A DNA stretch of 64,000 nucleotides. It comes from Vibrio toranzoniae. GTDB lineage: Bacteria; Pseudomonadota; Gammaproteobacteria; Enterobacterales; Vibrionaceae. The stretch spans positions 186,001 to 250,000 of the forward strand of contig NZ_AP025515.1 in NCBI RefSeq assembly GCF_024347655.1. The letters are read 5' to 3'. Numbering within the stretch: the stretch's first letter is position 1; every line of letters begins with the position of its first letter. Position numbers and translations under genes: made by a program. Of this stretch, positions 8,453 to 16,472 are shown piece after piece. The notes beneath the pieces are model-generated. The model ran no database searches and was not told the origin of the DNA. It saw nothing but the letters and a program-made list of their open reading frames with translations.

Positions 8453-10108
8453 ATGCAACTAGAAAGAATTGAGATTTCTGGCTTTCGGGGTGTCAAACGT
8501 ATGTCACTCACGTTTGACGAACTAACCACGCTTATTGGTGAAAATACTTGGGGTAAGTCTTCATTATTAGATGCCCTGTCCGTCGTTCTCCCCTCTGACG
8601 GAGTACCATATCAATTCGAAATGACTGACTTTCATGTCGATTATTCGATTTCACATCCACAGTTTCAACACCTTCAAATTGTTCTTGCGTTAAAAGCCAA
8701 CGACAAAAACGAGCTTAAAGCGGGTCGTTATCGCAAACTGAAACCGATTTGGGTTCAAGATGAATTTGGCGTCAACCGTATCTATTATCGAATCAGCGCA
8801 ACGTTAGAACAGTATGAAACGACAACACATTACGCATTTTTAGACTTAGATGGAAACCCGCTCAAGCTTCATCACCCAGAGAAATTTGCCCAAGAGTTAA
8901 TGACCTTGCACCCTGTAATTCGCTTACGAGATGCAAGACACTTTAATCGCCCTTTCCATCACAAAGCAGTCAGCAACGTGGCTAGTGGCAATGGTCGTCA
9001 GGCGAGAATAGAGAAACGGATCGATAACACCTGCCGTCGACTTATGGCAATTCCCGGTCACGTCAATAAAGGCGAAATGCGCAGTAGCTTAGAGTCGATG
9101 CAAAACCTCATAGAGCATTATTTTTCATTTAAGAGCGTTTCTCGCAATAACCCAAGGAAGCCACGGGATGGTTTACGTTACTCTACAGGAGCAAATGAAA
9201 AGAGTATTCATCAGATTGTCGAAGAGACCAAAAGTAAGCAAACTCGCTTATTGTTTATGGGTTTACTTAATGCCTATCTACAAGCTAAGGGGCCGACTGA
9301 CTTAAGACGGTGTGCCCGTCCTCTTTTGATCCTTGAAGATCCAGAAGGTCGTTTGCACCCAACGCATTTAGCTAGAGCTTGGAGTTTAATGCAAAAATTA
9401 CCCATGCAGAAAATGCTCACGACTAACAGTGGCGAATTACTATCTGCTGTACCACTTCAATCGATCCGCAGGTTGGTTCGTCAGTCTGACAAAACCATCG
9501 CTAACAAACTCAATATGAATCACTTCAGCAAAGATGAGCTAAGACGAATTGGTTTCCATCTTCGCTTCCACCGCCCTGGTGCTTTATTTGCTCGATGCTG
9601 GTTGCTGGTAGAAGGTGAAACTGAAGTTTGGTTGTTTAATGAGTTAGCCAATCAATGTGGGTATAATCTTGCAGCAGAAGGTGTCCAGATCATCGAATTT
9701 GCTCAATCAGGGCTTAAAGCTCTCATCAAAGTAGCACAAGAATTTGGTATAGACTGGCACGTAGTAACCGATGGTGATGCCGCAGGTAAAAAGTATGCGG
9801 CAACGGTCCTCTCAAAGCTTGGTAACGATCAAGCACGACACCGTCTAACTGAATTGCCTGATAAAGATATCGAACATTATTTGTATATGAACGGGTTTGA
9901 GAACTTTTTTCGTGACATGGTTAAGATACCTTACGATCACCCTATCCCACCGAAAAAAGTCGTCGCTAGAGTTCTCAAAAAACACGCGAAGCCAGACCTT
10001 GCTCTTGCCATCGTTTCTAATTGTGAAAGCCGGGGACAAGAGTGTATTCCGATACTACTAAGGTGGACATTAAAACGTGTGATTACAATGGCTAATGGAA
10101 ACACGTAA
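8453..10108 (+). CDS. ybjD: OLD-family ATP-dependent nuclease, YbjD-like
   Basis: 551 residues, almost the length of E. coli YbjD (552). The N-terminal ABC-type ATPase has Walker A GENTWGKSS (about residues 30-38), a signature region, and LLILEDPEGRLHP as Walker B. The C-terminal TOPRIM domain carries LLVEGETE and the DGDAAGK acidic motif, which hold the metal for DNA cleavage. OLD proteins are DNA nucleases used in repair or anti-phage defence. The ATG at 8453 follows AGGAG by 8 bases; the frame upstream to 8405 lacks an SD. No defence partner such as GajB adjoins it, so a housekeeping role is more likely. Confidence 0.88.
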   Translation: MQLERIEISGFRGVKRMSLTFDELTTLIGENTWGKSSLLDALSVVLPSDGVPYQFEMTDFHVDYSISHPQFQHLQIVLALKANDKNELKAGRYRKLKPIWVQDEFGVNRIYYRISATLEQYETTTHYAFLDLDGNPLKLHHPEKFAQELMTLHPVIRLRDARHFNRPFHHKAVSNVASGNGRQARIEKRIDNTCRRLMAIPGHVNKGEMRSSLESMQNLIEHYFSFKSVSRNNPRKPRDGLRYSTGANEKSIHQIVEETKSKQTRLLFMGLLNAYLQAKGPTDLRRCARPLLILEDPEGRLHPTHLARAWSLMQKLPMQKMLTTNSGELLSAVPLQSIRRLVRQSDKTIANKLNMNHFSKDELRRIGFHLRFHRPGALFARCWLLVEGETEVWLFNELANQCGYNLAAEGVQIIEFAQSGLKALIKVAQEFGIDWHVVTDGDAAGKKYAATVLSKLGNDQARHRLTELPDKDIEHYLYMNGFENFFRDMVKIPYDHPIPPKKVVARVLKKHAKPDLALAIVSNCESRGQECIPILLRWTLKRVITMANGNT

Positions 10109-10132
10109 TATCATTTTCCTACTCCCCGGAAC

Positions 10133-10159
10133 AAAAAAGGCACACCAAATAGGTGTGCC
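10133..10159 (-). terminator. Intrinsic terminator of the DUF1097 gene
   Basis: GGCACACC (10139-10146) pairs with GGTGTGCC (10152-10159). The adjacent A-run at 10133-10138 is a T-tract for minus-strand transcription. Confidence 0.75.
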
Positions 10160-10238
10160 TGTATAAATAGTTATACAAATTAATTGGGGGTTATCTTGCA
10201 AGAGTTCACCGTCACTAGAGCAGCACCTACTTAACGAG

Positions 10239-10733
10239 TTAGGCCTTCGCTTGCTTAGTGTGTTGTTCAACCACTTCCGAAGATTGGCTTGATTTATCGT
10301 GAAGCCATAGCCCCGTCGCTTTCATTAAGTATCCAAACACACCACCAAGCAGTAAAGATGGTACTACAAGTTGCCAATCGCCACCTGCCGCAAACGTTGC
10401 ACAGCAACCAATGAAGGTTCCTGGGATATAAGCTAGCCACGCTTGTTTCGCTTGAATACACATAAAGAAAGCCACAATAGCAGTGATCACATAGCCAAAA
10501 ATCTCTAACCCTACGAAGGTTGAGCTTTCGATTATCACCATAGCCCAGAACACGCCTGTCATATTGGTCAATAAGCTACCTGCTAATCCTTTAACGCCGC
10601 CTATTGGCGATGCAAAGTAACTGGTGCAACCTAAGAAGCCTGCCCATGACAATAATCCCAAAGAGATAGCAATCCATCCCCACAGACCTGACAAAATACC
10701 TGTTGTTAGTGAAATCGCGACTAATGTACTCAT
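10239..10733 (-). CDS. DUF1097 (YcdZ-like) inner-membrane protein
   Basis: 164 residues, the size of E. coli YcdZ, with about five membrane helices, the conserved GGVKGLAGSLLTNMTGVFWA segment and a polar tail. The family is of unknown function; some members sit near anaerobic metabolism genes. A TGATCATGATCACA palindrome at 10831-10844, about 100 bases upstream, resembles a CRP/FNR-type half-site pair but is unproven. It is a single gene with its own terminator. Confidence 0.8.
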   Translation of the reverse strand: MSTLVAISLTTGILSGLWGWIAISLGLLSWAGFLGCTSYFASPIGGVKGLAGSLLTNMTGVFWAMVIIESSTFVGLEIFGYVITAIVAFFMCIQAKQAWLAYIPGTFIGCCATFAAGGDWQLVVPSLLLGGVFGYLMKATGLWLHDKSSQSSEVVEQHTKQAKA

Positions 10734-10939
10734 ACTATTTCTAAAGCCTAATTACGCAATTGAACGCAACCGGATTTAGCCTCACTTAAAATCAAGTAAG
10801 CATATTATGGTAAGAACGCCTTCTTTTAGCTGATCATGATCACATTAATAATGTACACAAATGTTCTTATATCACGAGATAGAGACCGGAATCGCTTATT
10901 CAACACATTTAGTTATCAGTGGTTGTTGGCAATTTATCG

Positions 10940-11845
10940 CTAGAGAACGGACGGTTTGCCTTTCATCATGCGCTTACCTTCGCGCTTAATACACTCGGCA
11001 AGTGGGTTTTCTGCCATGTCAGCACGCCAAATAAATGAAAGCGTACGTTCCATTTCAAGCTCAGGGACATTCAAAGTAACAAGCTGACCTGATTCAACAA
11101 ACTGCTCGACATCGAGATAAGGTAAACACGTTAAATATGGCCCGTTTGCTACTAAGCTTCTTAAAACAGGAACGTGTTCATATTCTCGCCACACATCAAG
11201 GTCACCAATTAAATGATGAATAGAGCTATCAAAAACTTTGCGGGTACCCGAACCATGTTCACGCAATACCCACTTCGCTTGCTCTAACTGCGCCAAACTC
11301 ACACGTTCACGTTTCGCAAAGGGGTGATGAGCGGATGCAACGACCGTTAAATGGTCAGTACACCATACTTCTTGATGAACTCGGTTGTCATCGCAACGAC
11401 CTTCGATCACACCTAAGTCATATTGATAATCTAATACGCCATCGATAACGGCATCGGTACTTTGTACTCCAAGCGAGATTCGCATCTCTGGAAAGTCGTT
11501 ATCAATAATACTGATGAGGTCAGGAACGAGATGTTCTGCCGGGGTTTGGCTCGCGCCTAATTTGAGCTCTCCACTCAATAAATGCTGCTCGTAAAATCCC
11601 ATTTCGATTTGCTGCGCATCTTGCAGTAAACGCTTCGCTTTTGGCCTTAGCCACATCCCCCAATGAGTAAGAGCCATTTGCTTACCCTGCCTTTCAAATA
11701 AAGGCCTGCCGAGCATTTTTTCCAACTGTGCAAGAGACATACTTGTCGCTGATTGAGTCAACGCCAACTTGTCTGCTGCATGACTAACACTCCCGGAATC
11801 TGCCACTGCATCAAATACCGCGAGTTGCTTTAATGAATAACGCAA
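10940..11845 (-). CDS. LysR-family transcriptional regulator (YeiE/CbbR-like)
   Basis: 301 residues. The N-terminal winged helix-turn-helix (AVADSGSVSHAADKLALTQSATSMSLAQLE) is followed by a periplasmic-binding-protein-like effector domain. The N-terminal spacing resembles YeiE and CbbR. It is divergent from the formate/nitrite-channel-CBS gene, and two short dyads lie between them, so control of that channel is the simplest reading. The effector is unknown. Confidence 0.88.
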   Translation of the reverse strand: MRYSLKQLAVFDAVADSGSVSHAADKLALTQSATSMSLAQLEKMLGRPLFERQGKQMALTHWGMWLRPKAKRLLQDAQQIEMGFYEQHLLSGELKLGASQTPAEHLVPDLISIIDNDFPEMRISLGVQSTDAVIDGVLDYQYDLGVIEGRCDDNRVHQEVWCTDHLTVVASAHHPFAKRERVSLAQLEQAKWVLREHGSGTRKVFDSSIHHLIGDLDVWREYEHVPVLRSLVANGPYLTCLPYLDVEQFVESGQLVTLNVPELEMERTLSFIWRADMAENPLAECIKREGKRMMKGKPSVL

Positions 11846-11940
11846 AATTCATCCTTAATGATTTTAATTATTTGTGTCCTGCTGCTCGTTTTTTTAAGCC
11901 GATGAGCAATCAATTTCATTCTACGCGTAACCAAATCTAT

Positions 11941-11980
11941 ATCAATAATTTTGATGTGGTTTCTAAAAATTATCAATTTT
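11941..11980. promoter_or_regulatory. Candidate LysR-type operator dyads
   Basis: ATCAA-TAATT-TTGAT (11941-11955) and AAAAT-TATCA-ATTTT (11966-11980) are two close AT-rich dyads in the divergent region between the LysR gene and its probable target. LysR proteins bind paired sites of this kind. No experimental consensus is available for this protein. Confidence 0.4.
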
Positions 11981-12102
11981 ACCTCAACTCCTCAACTCCC
12001 TAATCTGGAATGGCAGGACACAACGAAACCTGCAAAACATCACGGATTAACCGAGTCATTAACACTAGGAATTACACATGACGGATTGTTCAAGGGGGGA
12101 GT

Positions 12103-13554
12103 ATGGTAACCAGTACTTCTGAAAACTATCAACTGTTCTCACCAGCACAAATGATGGCGGAAGCAGAGAAGTTTTCCTTAAGCAAAGCAAATAAAACCAG
12201 CAGCATGACAGTGAGTTTGGCGATCATGGCTGGTGCATTTATAGGGCTGGCTTTCTTATTCTACATCACGGTAACCACGGGTAGCGCTAATGCTGGATGG
12301 GGATTGAGTCGCTTAGCCGGCGGTCTTGCATTCAGTATGGGTTTAATCTTGATTGTGATTTGCGGTGGCGAGCTGTTCACCAGCTCAGTGTTATCAAGCA
12401 TCTCATGGGCTAACAAACAGATTACTTTCACTAAGATGTTGTCTATTTGGGGCAAGGTGTATGTCGGCAATTTTATCGGTGCCATGTTCCTTTTGGCTCT
12501 AGTAAGTGCAGCAGGATTGTATCAATTAGATGGCGGGCAATGGGGGTTAAATGCTCTGAATATTGCTCAACACAAGCTACACCACAGCCCTGTTCAAGCT
12601 TTTGCTTTGGGTGTGCTTTGTAACTTATTGGTGTGTTTAGCCATTTGGTTAACGTTCAGTTCTGCTAACGCTATGACCAAAGCGATGATGACTGTATTAC
12701 CCGTAGCAATGTTCGTTAGTTCAGGCTTTGAACACTGTGTGGCGAATATGTTCATGGTTCCACTAGGCATCACGATTCAAACATTCGCACCAGAAAGTTT
12801 TTGGATGCAAATTGGCGCAACACCAACCCAGTACGCAGACCTAAACATCATGAAATTTGTCACCGCAAACTTGGTGCCAGTAACAATCGGCAACATAGTC
12901 GGTGGTGCAGTATTGGTCGGCTTAGCCAATTGGAGCATTTATCGTCGCCCACAACTTACAGCAGCAAAAATTACAACAATTACACAAACAACAGAAATTA
13001 CGTCAGTTAAGGAAACCACTATGAATACAGCAACGACTATCAAGCAAATCATGAACACTCAACCAATTACACTGAGCGTAGAAATGCCTACATCTGTGGC
13101 AATTGATTCACTTTTAGATGCTCAACTTGTTAGCGCTCCAGTTTGCGATGTTGAAGGTCGTCTAGTGGGTATTTTCTCTGTTCACGATGTAATGGTTGAC
13201 CTTTGGTGCCAAGACTACATCCCAACTAAAGGCCAGAAAGTCGTAGACCTAATGAGCCGTGATGTTGTGGCTATCGGCGCAAACGACAAGTTGGTTGATG
13301 TGGCTGAGTTCCTATGTATCGACAAAGAGCAACTGTACCCGACGACAAGTATGGGCTTCGCAACTCGCTTGACTTCTCTTTCTCTAGAAGAGCGTGCAAA
13401 AGCGATGAAAGTGAGCCAACCACATATGCTGCCGGTATTGGAAAACGGTGTGATGGTCGGGGTTCTAACTCGCATTGAGGTGATGCAAGCACTTCGCCCA
13501 ATCTACGGTGACCGCCTAAACGCAGTACCAAAAGCGGAACTAGAAACGGCTTAA
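12103..13554 (+). CDS. Formate/nitrite transporter-CBS domain fusion protein
   Basis: 483 residues. Residues 1 to ~288 form a FocA/NirC-type channel with six helices and the typical motifs SSGFEHCVANMF (central His) and NLVPVTIGNIVGG. A Thr-rich linker leads to two CBS domains (about residues 307-470), which usually bind adenine nucleotides. FocA itself is ~285 aa, so the soluble half is an addition. There is no stop between the halves. An internal ATG at 13021 has AAGGA seven bases upstream, so a free CBS protein of 177 aa may also be made. Start: ATG 12103 follows a GGGGGGAG run. A divergent LysR gene is adjacent. Confidence 0.87.
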   Translation: MVTSTSENYQLFSPAQMMAEAEKFSLSKANKTSSMTVSLAIMAGAFIGLAFLFYITVTTGSANAGWGLSRLAGGLAFSMGLILIVICGGELFTSSVLSSISWANKQITFTKMLSIWGKVYVGNFIGAMFLLALVSAAGLYQLDGGQWGLNALNIAQHKLHHSPVQAFALGVLCNLLVCLAIWLTFSSANAMTKAMMTVLPVAMFVSSGFEHCVANMFMVPLGITIQTFAPESFWMQIGATPTQYADLNIMKFVTANLVPVTIGNIVGGAVLVGLANWSIYRRPQLTAAKITTITQTTEITSVKETTMNTATTIKQIMNTQPITLSVEMPTSVAIDSLLDAQLVSAPVCDVEGRLVGIFSVHDVMVDLWCQDYIPTKGQKVVDLMSRDVVAIGANDKLVDVAEFLCIDKEQLYPTTSMGFATRLTSLSLEERAKAMKVSQPHMLPVLENGVMVGVLTRIEVMQALRPIYGDRLNAVPKAELETA

Positions 13555-13600
13555 CTGGCTAATGGTCTAACTTACAGTGATTTAACTTGCAACCAACGGT

Positions 13601-13659
13601 TTAACTAGGAAGCGTGTAGCCAACGACTGTTTGACTAGGAAGTGGTTAGTTAACTAGGA
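13601..13659. repeat. Three imperfect copies of TTAACTAGGA
   Basis: TTAACTAGGA (13601-13610), TTGACTAGGA (13631-13640) and TTAACTAGGA (13650-13659) lie in a region without an ORF after the channel gene. Flanking bases are partly repeated too (CAACG before the first two). Apart from this and the terminator, 13555-13918 holds nothing I can identify. Confidence 0.5.
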
Positions 13660-13802
13660 CAAGGTTGAACAGTTAGGGATTAGTTGTTCGCCTAGATAAA
13701 TCAGTCATGGCAACGTTGACTGGCTAAAAGTAAATGGTGGCTTAAAGCGCAACTAAAGATTTGACACAAAACAGATCTAAACGCGTGACCATTTACCATA
13801 AT

Positions 13803-13834
13803 AAAAAGGCGCAAAGTGATAACTTTGCGCCTTT
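13803..13834. terminator. Bidirectional intrinsic terminator
   Basis: AAAGGCGCAAAGT (13805-13817) and ACTTTGCGCCTTT (13822-13834) form a 13-bp perfect stem between the convergent channel-CBS and yceI genes. Confidence 0.8.
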
Positions 13835-13918
13835 CTCTATTTCTAACTGCCGCTTTCTAAGTATCTATTCAACTTTGATACTACATAAGCTTGATACCAG
13901 TTAGCATTAATAGCTAGA

Positions 13919-14488
13919 TTATTTCTTTACACCTTCAACGTGTAGTTCCATGTCTACATAGCTTGAAGCGCCCATTACTGGAATGTTGAAGTCAGCAAGT
14001 TCTAGACGAGTTGTACCAACGAAGCCAGCACGCTCACCGCCCCACGGGTCTTGACCAGCACCGATGAATTCAGCTTCAATAACGATAGGTTTAGTTACAC
14101 CGTGAAGTTTAAGGTCGCCCATAACTTCAAGTTTACCGTCACCTTTATCAACCACTTTTGTGCTGTTGAATGTTGCGTCTGAGAATTTGCCTGCATCAAT
14201 GAAGTCAGAGCTACGGATGTGCTTGTCACGTTCTGCGTGGTTTGAATCAAGGCTTGTTGTATCAATAGTTACGTTGACTTTAGACGCTTCAACGTTGCTT
14301 TCATCAAATGAGAAATCACCTGAGAATGTGTTAAAACGACCTTGGATAAAGCTGTAACCTAGGTGGCTAACTTTAAAGTTAACTGAAGCATGCGCACCTT
14401 TTGTATCAATCACGTAATCAGCGGCGTTCGCAGCGAAAGGCATTGCCATAGCAAATGCTAATCCTGTAGCGATAATTGACTTTTTCAT
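13919..14488 (-). CDS. yceI: YceI-family periplasmic lipid-binding protein
   Basis: 189 residues with an Sec signal peptide (MKKSIIATGLAFAMAMPFAANA) and a YceI lipocalin-like domain (VNFKVSHLGYSFIQGRF, KHIRSSDFID, HGVTKPI). The family binds isoprenoid-type lipids in the periplasm. ATG 14488 has AGGAGC upstream, and the start overlaps the stop of the cytochrome b561 gene by four bases (ATGA), so the two are translationally coupled. This b561-YceI pairing is common and suggests quinone- or polyprenoid-linked redox work. Confidence 0.9.
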   Translation of the reverse strand: MKKSIIATGLAFAMAMPFAANAADYVIDTKGAHASVNFKVSHLGYSFIQGRFNTFSGDFSFDESNVEASKVNVTIDTTSLDSNHAERDKHIRSSDFIDAGKFSDATFNSTKVVDKGDGKLEVMGDLKLHGVTKPIVIEAEFIGAGQDPWGGERAGFVGTTRLELADFNIPVMGASSYVDMELHVEGVKK

Positions 14489-15024
14489 TTTGAAGCTCCT
14501 ATCATTTTTCGTAGCGTATCGTCTTTGTCGATAACGTGGTGTTTTATCGCCGCTAAGGCGTGCACTGATGCCATGATGATCAGTACCCATGCAGCATAGT
14601 AGTGAACCGTACCTGCGAGATCAGATTGGTTTGCAAATAGTTCACCCATACTTGGTACAGTGAACCAATTGAATACTTCGATCCCGCGGCCATCTGATGT
14701 TGAAATCAAATAACCTGAAATAAATAAAACCGCTAAATTGATGTACATAAAGCCGTGAGCAACCTTCGCTGCTGCAACTTCGTAGCCTTTACCTTCCACT
14801 TTAGGTGACGCGGTAACTAACTTCCAAAGCAAACGGATAACAGTAACGATAGCCAAAAGAATACCTACCGAACGGTGGTAATCTGGCGCTGTTTTGTACC
14901 ACTCGCTGTAATATGAAAGATCAACCATCCACAAGCCTACACCAAATAGTCCAAAAATCGCGAGGGCTGATACCCAATGCATCGCTCTTGCTAAGGGGTT
15001 GTAATTTCTAACGTTATTGTCCAT
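14485..15024 (-). CDS. cybB: Cytochrome b561-family membrane protein
   Basis: 179 residues with four membrane helices. His residues in ARAMHWVSA, DYHRSVG, AAKVAHGFMY and VHYYAAW/ASVHALAA are candidate axial ligands for two b-type haems. It would move electrons across the inner membrane, probably from quinol. It is translated just before yceI with a four-base overlap. The cybB name is by family, not by tested substrate. Confidence 0.87.
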   Translation of the reverse strand: MDNNVRNYNPLARAMHWVSALAIFGLFGVGLWMVDLSYYSEWYKTAPDYHRSVGILLAIVTVIRLLWKLVTASPKVEGKGYEVAAAKVAHGFMYINLAVLFISGYLISTSDGRGIEVFNWFTVPSMGELFANQSDLAGTVHYYAAWVLIIMASVHALAAIKHHVIDKDDTLRKMIGASK

Positions 15025-15177
15025 GAACCTATTCCGAATATTAACGAGTAGTGTAGTTTCGAAAAGCGTACCCTACACCAAGTTTGTGTAACATATTATT
15101 TACCAAGCTTTACATTAATTACATCGTTCCAAATTAAACGAGTTATTCAACTTTTTTGAACAAGTTGGTCATAGAGG

Positions 15178-15423
15178 TTAAATTTCAACGATTTGCTCAA
15201 TTTCATAGAGCTCGTCTGATATGTCTAACATTTTACGTTCCATTACTTTCTGAGCGTCTTCTACCCCCTTGTTGTAGTAAATGGCCCCAAACTTTTTACT
15301 TATAAAATCAATCAAAAACTCAGTATCAAACTGACCAAGTTCTACATCAAGTTCATCTTGCAGGTACTTTTGAAGGGCATGGGTTAGCTCAGACTTTTGT
15401 TTCGAATCTAATTGAATGGTCAT
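15178..15423 (-). CDS. DUF2164 family protein
   Basis: 81 residues from the ATG at 15423, preceded by GGAAG. The core ELDVELGQFDTEFLIDFISKKFGAIYYNKGVEDAQ matches DUF2164, whose members share the GQFDxEFLLDF..G..YNxGV pattern. Function of the family is unknown. It lies 153 bases before the cytochrome b561 gene in the same orientation and could share a transcript. Confidence 0.8.
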   Translation of the reverse strand: MTIQLDSKQKSELTHALQKYLQDELDVELGQFDTEFLIDFISKKFGAIYYNKGVEDAQKVMERKMLDISDELYEIEQIVEI

Positions 15424-15713
15424 GAATACTTCCAAGTTAAGAGTAAATAAGTCAATCGAGATCAGCTGACTAAACTATAATTTCGCTAACCCAATGAACA
15501 TTAGCTAACTCGCTATAGTCTTTCTAACTGATTAGAATTCCTCATAATTTAGAATACAGATCAGCTAAGTGCCAGCGCTATCCATAAAAACGGCTAGGAA
15601 TAGCTAATTTTGATAGAGAGATCAAGAACTCACACTTTGCTAATAGGTAAAGACACAAAAATTACCGTACTATTGCCCATCAATAAAATAGTAACTATGC
15701 ATAAGGGACTTCA

Positions 15714-16349
15714 TTGTTATTAGATCTCGTGATTAAAAGCGTCAATCAGTTTCAAGATGATTGCCTAAAACTCTGTGAACACCATTATCCTACCGTACAT
15801 AATCAAGGGATCAGTGAGCATCACATAGGGAAAGCTTTTGCCAGACGAATGGAACACACCTTCGTTAGCTTTAATCATGCGAGTCATACAAGTCCACTTG
15901 AAATGTTTTCTTCCAGTGATGCCCCTCGACATTTCCGAATTTCTTCTGAGATAGGTACCGTATGGACGATCAGCCATCATATGGTGAGTGCAGGTAAAAC
16001 CTGTCGTAGAAAGTTAATGTTAGACATTCATAATTGGCAATCAGAGTATGGGTTTGCTATCCAACCCAATGACCTTTTAATCATTGTCTCTGATCATTGG
16101 ATAAGCCGAGGCAAAAGCAGTGGTGAGCTCTTACATTGGTGGATGGGCGAACTCCCAGACGAGATCACTGAATATAGCCAACAAGGTATCACGCTAAGAG
16201 AGAGTGATTCTCAATTCGCTACTGATTTAAATAATAACTTTAGTATCAGCCCATGTTTTATTAAATTCGGTCACCCGTTAAAACGGTCAGGGAATCAACA
16301 GTTGGTTCGTAAATACATGCAACTTTATGCTGTACTTCAATGGCAGTAA
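15714..16349 (+). CDS. Uncharacterised protein (211 aa)
   Basis: The start is probably TTG 15714, because AAGGGA (15703-15708) lies at SD distance and no in-frame ATG is nearby. The protein has no signal peptide or membrane segment. It is His- and Ser-rich (EHHYPTVHNQGISEHHIGKAFARR) with WSG-like aromatic stretches (LHWWMGELPDE). I recognise no domain. Upstream 15436-15713 is an intergenic region rich in GCTAA motifs, with no ORF. Confidence 0.65.
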   Translation: MLLDLVIKSVNQFQDDCLKLCEHHYPTVHNQGISEHHIGKAFARRMEHTFVSFNHASHTSPLEMFSSSDAPRHFRISSEIGTVWTISHHMVSAGKTCRRKLMLDIHNWQSEYGFAIQPNDLLIIVSDHWISRGKSSGELLHWWMGELPDEITEYSQQGITLRESDSQFATDLNNNFSISPCFIKFGHPLKRSGNQQLVRKYMQLYAVLQWQ

Positions 16350-16413
16350 GAATATGGGTCAACACGCCCTAGTCACCGCTTGCCAATCTCACATGTTAAC
16401 ACATCACACATGT

Positions 16414-16442
16414 AAAAAAGCCCAATCAAAACTGACTGGGCT
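16414..16442 (-). terminator. Intrinsic terminator of the RND efflux operon
   Basis: AGCCCA..TCA pairs with TGA..TGGGCT around an AAAC loop. The six-A run at 16414-16419 is the T-tract on the minus strand, 30 bases beyond the pump stop codon. Confidence 0.7.
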
Positions 16443-16472
16443 GGCTTAAAAGAATCTGTTTTATATCAATCC

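Noticed and set aside
8453..10108. Anti-phage system built on the OLD nuclease (Gabija-like)
   Set aside because: No UvrD-like GajB or other defence partner adjoins; length and layout fit the stand-alone YbjD protein.
10831..10844. TGATCATGATCACA as a firm CRP/FNR site
   Set aside because: It matches only one full half-site at correct spacing, so it is mentioned only under the DUF1097 gene.
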